From Bin52 sp965213935 (GTDB lineage: Bacteria > Pseudomonadota > Alphaproteobacteria > Thalassobaculales > Thalassobaculaceae), in assembly GCA_965213935.1 (NCBI GenBank), contig CBDCAO010000012.1, positions 2,728,001 through 2,792,000 on the forward strand: 64,000 nt of DNA, in the 5' to 3' direction. The notes beneath the pieces are model-generated. The model made no database searches. It saw nothing but the letters and a program-made list of their open reading frames with translations, and was not told the DNA's origin. Below, piece after piece: positions 17,284 through 25,408 of the stretch (positions within the stretch are counted from its first letter, which is position 1; the number at the start of each line of letters is the position of its first letter). Both the position numbers and the translations under genes were made by a program.

Positions 17284-18801
17284 TTACCGGCGGGATTTTC
17301 GGTCGAGCGTGACCAGGGCCAGGATCGGCAGGCTGGCGAAGCAGGTGGCGGCATACAGGTAGAAGCAGTTGTTGTAGCCGATCATCGTCGACTGGCGGAC
17401 CGCTTCGGACGCAAGCCTGCCGAGACTGTCGACCCAGTCCACGTTCCCCGTGCCGATGACATGTCCGAAGTCCAGGCGCTCGGAGTACGGCGTCACCGTA
17501 CCCACCATCTCCGAGTAACGGATCTTCGTGGTCCGCACCAGGAGGAAGACACTGAAAGCCACGAACAGGCTGGTGCCGAGATTGCGCAGCAGATGGAACA
17601 GGGCCGACCCGTCCGGCAGCATGGCGGGCGGCAGGGTGGAGAATGTCACGATCGACAGCGGCACCCACATGATGCCGCAACCAAATCCCTGAAGGATGCT
17701 GGGCCATGCGAGCGCCCACATCCCGACGTTCAGATCATGCAGGCTGAGCGCCCAGCCGCTGATGCCGACACAGACCATGCCCACGACCAGGCCGACCCGC
17801 GGATCCACCCGTCCCATCCGGGCCGCGACCATGAACCCGACGATCATGCCGACGCCGCGCATCGCGAGCAGGATGCCGATCAGCCCGTCCGGATACCCCT
17901 TCAGGTTCTGCAGCAGCGGCGGCAGCAGGACCAGCGGCGTGAAGTTCAGCGAGCCGTAGATGAAGACCAGGAACAGCCCGATGGTGTAGTTGCGATCGGC
18001 GAACAGCCGCGGGTTGATGAATGGCTGTTCGGTGAAGCAGCTGTTCGCGATGTACATGAGGAACGCAACCACCATCAGGACTGTCGTCGAGACGATGAAA
18101 GGTGAGTCCAGCCAGTCGAGCCGTTCGCCCCGGTCAAGGATGAGTTGCAGCGACACGATCGCAATCGAGAACAGGGCGAACCCGGCGAAGTCGAAGCGGA
18201 ATGCGGTGTTGCGTCCCCCTTCGCGAATCCATCGCACAACACCCAGGTATGTGACGACACCGAGCGGCACCATCATCAGAAACACCCAGCGCCAGCTGTA
18301 CTCCTGCGAAAGGTATCCGCCGAGCGATGGCGCGATCGCAGGCCCGATCACCACCGACATGCCCATGAAACCGTTCGCCTTGGCATGTTCCTCCCGCGGC
18401 CAGGTCTGCAGGATGATCGCCTGCGCCATCGGCACCAGCGGCGCTCCGAGCGCCCCCTGGACCACGCGGAAGAACAGCAGGGATTCAAGGCTGGTGGCGA
18501 AGGCGCAGGCAAGCGTCGCCAGGGTGAAGCCGGAAATGCACCAGAGCAGCAGGCGCCGCTGACCGAACATGGCGACCATCGCCCCGGTCAGCGGCGTGAC
18601 CACGGCGGTGGCCACCACGTTGAGCGTCACCACCCACGCAACCTGTTCCTGGGTCGCGCCAAGCGCGCCCTGCAGTTGCGGCAGCGCAACATTCACCATG
18701 GTGATCGTGAGCGAATACAGCATGGCACTCAACGCCATGATGACGAGCACGAGCATCCGGTAGGCGCGGCTGACCGGGGCTTCCTCGGCGCGAGCCGTCA
18801 T
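17284..18801 (-). CDS. MFS drug:H+ antiporter, DHA2 (EmrB/QacA) family
   Basis: Inner-membrane exporter of 505 residues with about 14 predicted helices. DHA2 features include an opening helix followed by NVALPQLQGALGATQEQVAWVVT, GAPLVPMAQAIILQTWPREEHAKANG and GGYLSQEYSWRWVF. EmrB-type pumps usually work with an EmrA adaptor and an outer-membrane channel, but neither is adjacent. No regulator gene is recognisable in the upstream gap, which is followed by mobile-element sequence. Confidence 0.92.
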   Translation of the reverse strand: MTARAEEAPVSRAYRMLVLVIMALSAMLYSLTITMVNVALPQLQGALGATQEQVAWVVTLNVVATAVVTPLTGAMVAMFGQRRLLLWCISGFTLATLACAFATSLESLLFFRVVQGALGAPLVPMAQAIILQTWPREEHAKANGFMGMSVVIGPAIAPSLGGYLSQEYSWRWVFLMMVPLGVVTYLGVVRWIREGGRNTAFRFDFAGFALFSIAIVSLQLILDRGERLDWLDSPFIVSTTVLMVVAFLMYIANSCFTEQPFINPRLFADRNYTIGLFLVFIYGSLNFTPLVLLPPLLQNLKGYPDGLIGILLAMRGVGMIVGFMVAARMGRVDPRVGLVVGMVCVGISGWALSLHDLNVGMWALAWPSILQGFGCGIMWVPLSIVTFSTLPPAMLPDGSALFHLLRNLGTSLFVAFSVFLLVRTTKIRYSEMVGTVTPYSERLDFGHVIGTGNVDWVDSLGRLASEAVRQSTMIGYNNCFYLYAATCFASLPILALVTLDRKSRR

Positions 18802-19289
18802 GCATCACCCCGCTCACGGGACCAGAACACCCGGCAACTGTAGACGTCCGCTCCTGTCGCTGCCATCGCACGCGACCAATGAACACCTCCATGATCACGG
18901 ATCTGCGGAACATGACGGAAGTTTCCCGGACCGGGAAATGCCGCCGAAGCCGCATGCCGCCCGGCTTCGTGCCGGTCCGCACGACGCTGCGCGCTCACCC
19001 GTCCGTTCACCATGCGAGTGGCCAGACAGGAGAAACACGGTGAGGTGGGACGGCAAACACCGGGCCGGCGCAGCGGCCGGGATCCGCGGATTCCTTGCGG
19101 TCCGACGCCGTCGAGGAACGGGGGGAACACACCGTCCAATCCGCACGTGCAGTCACCCCGCCGCGCTGCCATCCGGAACCTCAACGTGATCGTTGTCGAC
19201 CGCGGGCACCCGAAGGAGCATCCACGTAAACCCTGACTCCGGGAATGACACCCGATCACACCGCTCCCGGTGTGGTATTCGTTGGGAAT

Positions 19290-19305
19290 TATAAGGGGCC
19301 TTATA
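19290..19305. repeat. 16-bp perfect palindrome
   Basis: TATAAGGGGCCTTATA pairs TATAAGG with CCTTATA. It lies about 120 bp before the tnpB start and is a candidate left-end hairpin of the IS200/IS605-type element or a protein-binding site. The function is not shown by the sequence. Confidence 0.35.
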
Positions 19306-19327
19306 GAGTAAAGTTGACAGCGTCATG

Positions 19328-19368
19328 CCGCCTGCGGGACCTGAATCGAAGACCTGCAGGCGGTTTTT
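19328..19368 (+). terminator. intrinsic-terminator-like hairpin upstream of tnpB
   Basis: CCGCCTGC (19328-19335) pairs with GCAGGCGG (19356-19363), followed directly by TTTTT (19364-19368). The 20-base loop is long for a terminator. It would stop plus-strand transcripts entering tnpB from upstream, or form part of the element's left end. Confidence 0.45.
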
Positions 19369-19425
19369 CCTTGCATGTTCCACGTTATTTCCTGTATATT
19401 TCCCGTACTGTTCGGGAGACACCGC

Positions 19426-19719
19426 ATGCCGTCCGAGACAAGACCCGGGACGAAACCGCAGCGTGCACACCGCCAGGTGACGGACCGTCTGCTGCCGCAG
19501 ACGCGGGGCAACTGGCGCCGCCTGGAGCGGGTGCTGGAGGCGCAGCGCCAGCTGTACAACGCCGCCCTGCAGGAGCGGTCGGACGCCTGGCGCCTGGCGG
19601 GCGTCTCGCTCTCCTACATCGACCAGGCGAAGTCCCTGACGGTGTGCCGCCGGGAGCTGCCGGAGATGGCGGCCGTGCCGGTCGCCATCCAGCGCGGCAC
19701 CCTGAAGCGGGTGGACGAG
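19426..19719 (+). pseudogene. tnpB: TnpB N-terminal fragment, interrupted by IS4-type insertion
   Basis: Residues 1-98 of an IS200/IS605-family TnpB (RNA-guided nuclease-like protein). The segment RLERVLEAQRQLYNAALQER and the following YIDQAKSLTV match the N-terminal domain of the family. The frame is cut after the codons for RVDE by the insertion at 19720. The continuation, starting AFRGFFRRANAG, resumes at 22209 in the correct frame once the insert and one target copy are removed. A GGGAG site precedes the ATG. No tnpA transposase gene is present, as in tnpB-only (IS1341-type) elements. Confidence 0.85.
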
Positions 19720-19731
19720 CAATGGCATTTC
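19710..19731. repeat. left target duplication and left inverted repeat of the IS4-type element
   Basis: Target duplication GGTGGACGAG (19710-19719) is followed by terminal repeat CAATGGCATTTC (19720-19731). Both recur at the other end of the element, the second as its reverse complement. Confidence 0.92.
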
Positions 19732-22198
19732 TTTTGACCGCAAGGTCTGGCCGGACTTTCTTTCGCTCCCGCGAGGCCGTTGTTCCATGGCAGTCGGCGC
19801 CGGTGCGGATTTTTTGGCACAGGGGGGTTGACACTTCCGCCGGTCCGTGCAATCCAGGCTGCGGGACACTACATCTTCCGGAGCGGGAGCGATGGATCCG
19901 CGGATCGAGCGCCTTGAGACGACCACCTTTTTCGGCCGCCGCCTGACGCGGCGCCAGATCGCCGACATCCAGGAGACGGTGGCGCTGCTTCCCAACAACA
20001 CCCGCAACGAGCTCGCGAAGACGATCTGCGAGCACCTGAACTGGAACACGCCCAAGGGCGACTACCGCGTGTCGGCCTGCCTCCGCATGCTGGAGCAGCT
20101 GGAGGGGTTCGGGATCCTGACGCTTCCGGAGAAGCGGAGCACCGGCTCCGGCGCACTGCCGCCGATCTGCCACACGGCGGCATCGGACCCGCAGCCGGAG
20201 ATCGCCTGCGAGCTGTCCGCCCTCGAGCCTCTGTCGCTGCACGCCGCGGACGGTCCCGACGAGAAGGCGAAGTGGAACGAGCTTGTCGACCGCCATCACT
20301 ACCTGGGCTGTCCGCGCCCGTTCGGCCCGCACCTGCGCTGGTTCGTCCTGGACCGTGACGGCCGCCGCCTCGGCTGCCTGCTGTTCGAGGCGGCGTCGCG
20401 GACGCTGCCGGCGCGCGACGAATGGATCGGATGGAGCGGACCGGACCGCGAGCGCCGGCTGCACCTGGTGCTGGGCAATTCCCGCTTCATCGTGTTTCCA
20501 TGGGTGGCCGTGACGAACCTTGCCTCGCGGGTCCTCGGCATGGCGGCGGCCCGCCTTCCCGGGGAGTGGGAGCGCCGCCACGGCTGCCGCCCCGTGCTGT
20601 GCGAGACGTTCATCGACCCGACGCGCTTCGACGGGGCGTGCTACCGCGCCGCCAACTGGGAGCGCATCGGAATGACCGCCGGCCGGAAGTCGGGCCGGCG
20701 GGCGAAGCCGGCGAAGGAGATCCTCGTCCTTCCCCTCGGCCGGGACTTCCGCGACGTCCTCCAGGGGCGCGCGGCTCCGGCACGCTCGCCGCGCCCGCCG
20801 CGTCCCGACCGGGACGATCCGCTGGTCGCGGCGTGGCTGCAGGTCGTCGACGCCGCCACGGCGCTGGCCGACGCGCACGACCGCCGCTGGATGAAGCGGC
20901 GGCGGGTCCTCAACAGCCTCATCGTGATGCTGTTCGTGTTCCGGCTGGTCCTGTCGCGGGGGGAGAAGGGCTACGCGACCGTGACCGCCGAGCTCTGGGA
21001 GCAGTGCCGCAAGCTGGGGATCGCCCTGCCTCAACGCGAGCCGGTGGCCGCCTCGTCGATCTGCAAGGCCCGGCAAAGGGTGCACGAGGAGCTGTTCCTG
21101 GACCTTCACCGCGAGATCCTCCGCCACGGCGGCGAGGGCGGGCGCTGGAAGGGCCGCCGCCCGTTCGCGGTCGACGGAACGAAGATGAACCTGCCCCGGA
21201 CGCTGGTCGATGCCGGCTACCCGCTCCCGCACGGCGGCGCCCACTATCCGCAGGGGCTGGTGTCCTGCCTGTACCGGCTCGACACCAAGGTCCCGGTCGA
21301 CTTCTCGCTCTCCGCCCGCGCCTGCGAGCGGGCCGCGGCCATGGGCCACCTGCACGCCCTGGAGGCCGGCGACGTCGTCGTGTTCGACCGGGGATACTTC
21401 TCGTTCGAGCTCCTGTACGCCGTCATCCGCACGGGCGCCCATCCGGTGTTCCGGCTCCAGCGCAACCGCGTGGGCGCCTTCAGGGACTTCATGGAGGGCG
21501 ACCGCACCGAGACCGTCGTCACCGCCGCCCCGGGACCGGACACGCAGCGAGAGCTTGCCGAACGTCGGCCCGGCGAGCGCTTCGATCCGGTCGACCTCCG
21601 GCTGGTCCGCTGCAAGACGGACGGCGACGACTGCCATCTCGTCACGACACTGCTCGATGCCGGCCACGTCTCCGCCGAGGATCTTGGCCATCTCTACCAT
21701 GGACGGTGGGGAATCGAGGAGCTGTACAAGGTCTCGAAGCGAACCATCGCGGTGGACGAGTTCCACGGCCGGACCGAGCGCGGCGTGCGCCAGGAACTCT
21801 ACGCCCACTTCAACCTGATCGCCATGACGCGGCTGCTTTCCGGGCATGGCGACGACCTGCTCGCAGACATCCGCGAGCAGGGAAAGGAACGCCAGGCCGT
21901 GAACTTCAGAAACGCGATCGCGATCGTGGCCGCCAACATCGAGGAGATGCTGCTCGCGCAGGCCGAAGCCGTCGCGCAGGCCGTGACCCGGATGGCCGAG
22001 GGAATCCTCAAGGTGCGCGGCCGGCTCCGGCCGGGACGGTCGTATCCCAGGAAATCGATGAAGCCGGTCAGCAAGTGGACCCGAAGGAGAAAGGCCGCAG
22101 CCTGAAGCCGGAAAATCTCCGGAAAGGCAGGGCCCCCTGCTGCGAAAAGGCGCGACTCCTTAAGGAAATGACGCCAAATCCTTAAGGAAATGCCATTG
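19720..22198 (+). mobile_element. complete IS4-type insertion sequence (2,479 bp) with DruA/DUF4338-fused transposase
   Basis: The element is bounded by perfect 12-bp terminal inverted repeats (CAATGGCATTTC) and a 10-bp target duplication, and it encodes one long transposase. The 10-bp duplication and the YREK motif fit the IS4 family, IS231-like. Just inside the right end, TCCTTAAGGAAATG occurs twice (22157-22170, 22179-22192), a possible transposase-binding repeat absent from the left end. Intact ends, direct repeats and an open transposase frame suggest a recent insertion. Confidence 0.9.
19892..22105 (+). CDS. IS4-family transposase with N-terminal DUF4338 (DruA-like) domain
   Basis: A 737-residue two-module protein. 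Residues about 1-290 match the DUF4338/DruA family: TRNELAKTICEHLNW, a central LVDRHHYLGCPRPFG and RFIVFPWVAVTNLASRVLG, then ETFIDPTRFDGACYRAANW. DruA is otherwise known from the Druantia anti-phage system. Residues about 310-737 are a DDE transposase: D428 (FAVDGTKMN), D499 (VVFDRGYFSF) and the YREK motif Y602-R605-E609-K616 (YHGRWGIEELYKVSK). CGGAGCGGGAG precedes ATG 19892; the upstream in-frame start at 19847 is less likely. All catalytic residues are present, so the element may be active. Confidence 0.85.
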   Translation: MDPRIERLETTTFFGRRLTRRQIADIQETVALLPNNTRNELAKTICEHLNWNTPKGDYRVSACLRMLEQLEGFGILTLPEKRSTGSGALPPICHTAASDPQPEIACELSALEPLSLHAADGPDEKAKWNELVDRHHYLGCPRPFGPHLRWFVLDRDGRRLGCLLFEAASRTLPARDEWIGWSGPDRERRLHLVLGNSRFIVFPWVAVTNLASRVLGMAAARLPGEWERRHGCRPVLCETFIDPTRFDGACYRAANWERIGMTAGRKSGRRAKPAKEILVLPLGRDFRDVLQGRAAPARSPRPPRPDRDDPLVAAWLQVVDAATALADAHDRRWMKRRRVLNSLIVMLFVFRLVLSRGEKGYATVTAELWEQCRKLGIALPQREPVAASSICKARQRVHEELFLDLHREILRHGGEGGRWKGRRPFAVDGTKMNLPRTLVDAGYPLPHGGAHYPQGLVSCLYRLDTKVPVDFSLSARACERAAAMGHLHALEAGDVVVFDRGYFSFELLYAVIRTGAHPVFRLQRNRVGAFRDFMEGDRTETVVTAAPGPDTQRELAERRPGERFDPVDLRLVRCKTDGDDCHLVTTLLDAGHVSAEDLGHLYHGRWGIEELYKVSKRTIAVDEFHGRTERGVRQELYAHFNLIAMTRLLSGHGDDLLADIREQGKERQAVNFRNAIAIVAANIEEMLLAQAEAVAQAVTRMAEGILKVRGRLRPGRSYPRKSMKPVSKWTRRRKAAA

Positions 22199-22208
22199 GG
22201 TGGACGAG
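22187..22208. repeat. right inverted repeat and right target duplication of the IS4-type element
   Basis: GAAATGCCATTG (22187-22198) is the exact reverse complement of the left terminal repeat. It is followed by the second GGTGGACGAG target copy (22199-22208), after which tnpB continues in frame. Confidence 0.92.
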
Positions 22209-23240
22209 GCCTTCCGCGGCTTCTTCCGCCGGGCCAACGCCGGGCAGAAGCCCGGCTACCCGCGGTTCCGCGGGCGGCGTCGCTTCGACAGCATTTCCAT
22301 CGTCTCCGGGGTGAGGCTGGAAGCAGGCAGGCTGCGCCTTCCCGGTTTCGGCTGGATGACGGTGCGCCGGCGCGGCGGCACCCCGTATCCGGACGCCCGT
22401 GCGGTTTCGGCGGTGCTCAGGCGCGAGGCCGGGCGCTGGTATGCCGTGGTTTGCCATGCGGTTGCTCATCCGCAGCCGGAGGATAACGGGACAGTGATCG
22501 GCATCGACATGAACGCCGGCCAGGTCGCGGCGAGCGACGGACGGCTGTTCCACGCCCCCGACACACGCCGCCTCGAGGCGAAGGCGAAGCGCCTGTCGCG
22601 GAAACTGGCGCGGCAGAAGCGCGGTTCGGGCCGCCGGGCGCGCACCCGCGCCCGTCTGGCGAAGACGAGACGGCGCCAGGCCGGCACAAGGCGCGACTGG
22701 CACCACCAGGTCTCGCGCAGGATCGCGGAGGGTGCGCACACCGTCGCGATCGAGGACCTGAAGGTGAAGGCCATGACGGCAAGCGCCCGCGGCACGGCGG
22801 AAGAGCCGGGCAGCGGGGTGAAGCAGAAGGCCGGGCTCAACCGGGTCGTTCTCGACACCGGCTGGGCCGCCCTGCGCGCGATGCTGGACGACAAGGCGGG
22901 GCGCGTGATCGCGGTCGATCCCCGCCACACCAGCCAGACCTGCGCAGCGTGCGGGCACGTCGATGCCCGATCGCGCAGGACACGGGACCGGTTTCACTGC
23001 GTGGCCTGCGGCCACGCCGATCATGCGGACGCGAATGCTGCCCGCACCATACGGCGTCGGGGACAGGCGCTGCTGCACGGGGAGGATGCCGGGCCGTGGA
23101 ACCGTGAATACACGAAGAAGGATGGCGGCATGAGGCATGCTTTTCTTTGTAAGTCCCCTTTCTTTGGTAAGATCCCTATTCGTTGCATGTCGGGTTCACG
23201 CGGAGTTGTTCTCCTTAGTGATATAATATGCGCTCGTTGA
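22209..23240 (+). pseudogene. tnpB: TnpB C-terminal fragment (RuvC-like nuclease and zinc ribbon)
   Basis: Continuation of the interrupted tnpB, 343 residues from AFRGFFRRANAGQKPGYP. The RuvC-type catalytic residues are intact: D in VIGIDMNAG, E in VAIEDLKV and D in HADHADANAA. The zinc ribbon CAACGH...CVACGH lies between the last two. With the N-terminal part it would give a 441-residue protein, slightly long for TnpB; the tail after ARTIRRRG is unlike the family, so the gene may run into flanking DNA. Without the N-terminal 98 residues it is presumably inactive. The 3' end abuts the zur promoter. Confidence 0.83.
23222..23227 (+). promoter_or_regulatory. probable -10 element / AT-rich operator region of zur
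   Basis: TATAAT lies 32 bp before the zur start inside GTGATATAATATGC, an AT-rich, imperfectly symmetric stretch unusual for this genome. Such motifs often overlap Zur boxes, so zur-znu autoregulation is plausible. No good -35 was found at normal spacing. Confidence 0.45.
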
Positions 23241-23258
23241 GCGGTCTGTGAGGCTGTC

Positions 23259-23648
23259 GTGAATCAACGCAGTGGGCACATGCGGGAAAAGGTCCTTGCG
23301 GTCCTCCAGAGGCAGGGCACGCCGGTGTCCGCGTACGAAATTCTCCGCCAGTTGCAGGACGTTCACCCGCGACTCGCCCCACCGACGATCTACCGGGCGC
23401 TGGCGGCGCTGATCAAGCGCGGCGGTGTCCATCGGATTGAATCCCTCAACGCGTTTGTCGCCTGTTCGGTTGACCGGCACCGACATGCACCGGTTCTTCT
23501 GATTTGCGAGGAATGCGGCACGGTCGAGGAGCCTGTCTCGTCAGTCCTCGTGGACCAGCTGGCGAGCATTGCCGAACAGGTCGACTTCACTCCGACACGC
23601 CAGGTTATCGAGGTGCATGGCCAGTGCGCGCGCTGCAGAACAGTGTAA
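23259..23648 (+). CDS. zur: Fur-family zinc uptake regulator Zur
   Basis: A 129-residue Fur-family repressor with a GTG start. It has the N-terminal winged helix (YEILRQLQDVHPRLAPPTIYRALAALIKRGGVHRIE), then HRHAPVLLICEECG and a C-terminal CARC. The CEEC and CARC pairs form the structural zinc site. Its position immediately before znuC identifies it as Zur rather than Fur or PerR. It probably represses the znu genes and itself through the AT-rich site just upstream. The tnpB fragment ends 18 bp before the start, so the mobile element lies directly against the promoter. Confidence 0.88.
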   Translation: MNQRSGHMREKVLAVLQRQGTPVSAYEILRQLQDVHPRLAPPTIYRALAALIKRGGVHRIESLNAFVACSVDRHRHAPVLLICEECGTVEEPVSSVLVDQLASIAEQVDFTPTRQVIEVHGQCARCRTV

Positions 23649-23656
23649 CCCGACAC

Positions 23657-23791
23657 ATGAGGGCTGCACACAGGCCCGAACGCAGGATGCTTCTGGTCGG
23701 GGTCGGACCGCGGCTCGCCGGAGTGCTCCTGCTTGTGCTGGCGCTTTGGCTCGGGTTCTTCTGGGCGACATCCACACCGGGGGGACCATGA
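23657..23791 (+). CDS. small hydrophobic protein between zur and znuC
   Basis: A 44-residue open frame beginning 8 bp after the zur stop and ending in an ATGA overlap with znuC. A basic N-terminus (MRAAHRPERR) is followed by one membrane helix, LAGVLLLVLALWLGFFWA. The tight overlap suggests a translated cistron coupled to znuC, but no family was recognised and it could be chance. Confidence 0.4.
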   Translation: MRAAHRPERRMLLVGVGPRLAGVLLLVLALWLGFFWATSTPGGP

Positions 23792-24531
23792 CCTATGCGG
23801 TTGCGTTCCAGGAATTGACCCTGGGATATGACCGGCGCCCTGCGGTGCGTCACGTGAGCGGCAAGGTTCCCGATGGCAGCCTCACCGCCATCGTCGGACC
23901 GAATGGCGCAGGCAAGTCGACGCTGCTCAAGGGCATGACGGGTGCGTTGCGGCCGCTTTCGGGTCGCGTCCACTTCGGAACCTGCGCACGGAACGATGTC
24001 GCGTACCTGCCGCAGCAGTCTGACATCGACACGTCGTTCCCGGTCACGGTCGTCGACCTCGTGGCGATGGGACTCTGGCGCGAGATCGGCGCCTTTTTCG
24101 GACTGCGCGCCCGGCATCGGTCCCGAATCGACGACGCCATTGCAGCTGTCGGACTCACCGGGTTCGAGTCCCGGCCCATCGGCACCCTGTCGGGCGGGCA
24201 GTTTCAGCGCGCGATCTTCGCCCGGCTCCTGCTTCAGGATGCGCAGCTCATGCTGCTCGATGAACCGTTCACCGCCATCGATTCCAAGACAATGAACGAC
24301 CTGCTCGGCGTGATACGGCGCTGGCACGGAGAAGGACGCACGGTGATCACCGTTTTGCATGATGTCGAGACCGTGCGCACCCATTTTCCAGAAACCATGA
24401 TCCTGGCGCGCAACCTTGTCGCACACGGGCCCACGTCAGACGTACTGACTGCCGCCAACCAGTTCCGTGCCCGCCAGATGTGCGAGGCCTGTTCGGGCCC
24501 GCCCCACGATTGCGGAAAACACGATTCGTGA
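23788..24531 (+). CDS. znuC: zinc ABC transporter ATP-binding protein ZnuC
   Basis: Cytoplasmic ATPase of a high-affinity zinc (or manganese) importer, 247 residues. Walker A GPNGAGKST is at 37-45, the signature is LSGGQFQRA and Walker B is LMLLDEPF. The frame is open upstream into zur, but the ABC fold starts at MTYAVAFQEL. The stop shares one base with the ATG of the permease gene. The partner permease is frameshifted and no substrate-binding protein gene is in the window, so function depends on parts elsewhere or has been lost. Confidence 0.9.
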   Translation: MTYAVAFQELTLGYDRRPAVRHVSGKVPDGSLTAIVGPNGAGKSTLLKGMTGALRPLSGRVHFGTCARNDVAYLPQQSDIDTSFPVTVVDLVAMGLWREIGAFFGLRARHRSRIDDAIAAVGLTGFESRPIGTLSGGQFQRAIFARLLLQDAQLMLLDEPFTAIDSKTMNDLLGVIRRWHGEGRTVITVLHDVETVRTHFPETMILARNLVAHGPTSDVLTAANQFRARQMCEACSGPPHDCGKHDS

Positions 24532-25408
24532 TGTGGGAAGTCCTGATCCAGCCGTTTGCCGAATTCGGGTTCATGCGCCGCGCGCTGATGGGCTGCATCG
24601 CAATCGCCGTCGGTGCGACACCGGTGGGCGTGTTCCTGCTGCTGCGCCGGATGAGCCTGACAGGCGATGCCATGGCGCACGCGATCCTGCCCGGCGCGGC
24701 CGTCGGCTATCTGGTCGCCGGTCTCGCGCTCGGAGCGATGACAGCGGGTGGTCTCATCGCCGGCATGGCCGTGGCCCTGCTCTCGGGTTTCGTCACGCGG
24801 GTCACGGCGCTGCGTGAGGATGCCAGCCTTGCCGCGTTCTACCTCATATCGCTGGCACTCGGCGTGCTGATCGTGTCGACCCGCGGCAGCAATATCGACC
24901 TTATGCATGTGCTCTTCGGCACATGATCGTGCTCGCACTCGACAACGCGATGCTGATCCTGTTGTGCAGCATCACCAGCCTGACGCTGATCGCACTCGCA
25001 CTCGTCTTCCGCCCGCTGGTTCTCGAGTGCGCGGACCCGCAGTTCCTGCGGGCGGTGAGCAGACTCAGTGCGACGGCTCACTTCACCTTCCTCGCCCTGG
25101 TGGTCCTGAACCTTGTCAGACGGTTTTCACGCGCTCGGCACGCTCATGGCCGTCGGCATCATGATCGTCCCGGCTGCCGCCGCGCGTTTCTGGACTGTCA
25201 GCATTGGCGGAATGATCGCCTGCGCGGTCGCCATCGCCATCATCGCGAGCACCAGTGGTCTCCTCGTATCCTACCACTTCGGACTCCCGTCCGGACCGAC
25301 CATCATTCTCGTTGCAGGGGTTGCATACGGGCTGTCACTGACCCCGTCGGTCTTCCGGTGGGGAGCATTGCTGCCCAGGTCGCTCTGCGTCCCCGCGTCA
25401 GGATCTGA
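24531..25408 (+). pseudogene. znuB: zinc ABC transporter permease ZnuB, multiply frameshifted
   Basis: The coding sense of a ZnuB-type permease is spread over successive frames. From 24531 the protein reads MWEVLIQPFAEFGFMRRALM to IDLMHVLFGT and meets TGA at 24924. The continuation IVLALDNAMLILL begins one frame back at 24923 and runs to VVLNLV near 25115. GFHALGTLMAVGIMIVPAAAARFW then resumes in the first frame, and near 25345 the C-terminal GSIAAQVALRPRVRI reads in the second frame to the stop at 25408. Three shifts within 450 bp imply a decayed gene, unless the assembly has indel errors. None of the breaks sits in an obvious homopolymer. Confidence 0.8.

Larger units (their letters stand above)
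18802..19425. other. gap between MFS gene and tnpB; left flank of IS200/IS605-type element
   Basis: No supported gene in about 620 bp. From about 19280 the base composition becomes AT-richer and contains a 16-bp palindrome (19290-19305) and a terminator-like hairpin (19328-19368). These could belong to the left end of the tnpB element. The exact left boundary of that element cannot be placed. Confidence 0.4.

Noticed and set aside
24915..24930. Programmed frameshift or split two-subunit permease at the first znuB break
   Set aside because: The ATGA overlap looks like coupling, but two further breaks downstream and the single-protein homology make decay or sequence error the simpler explanation.
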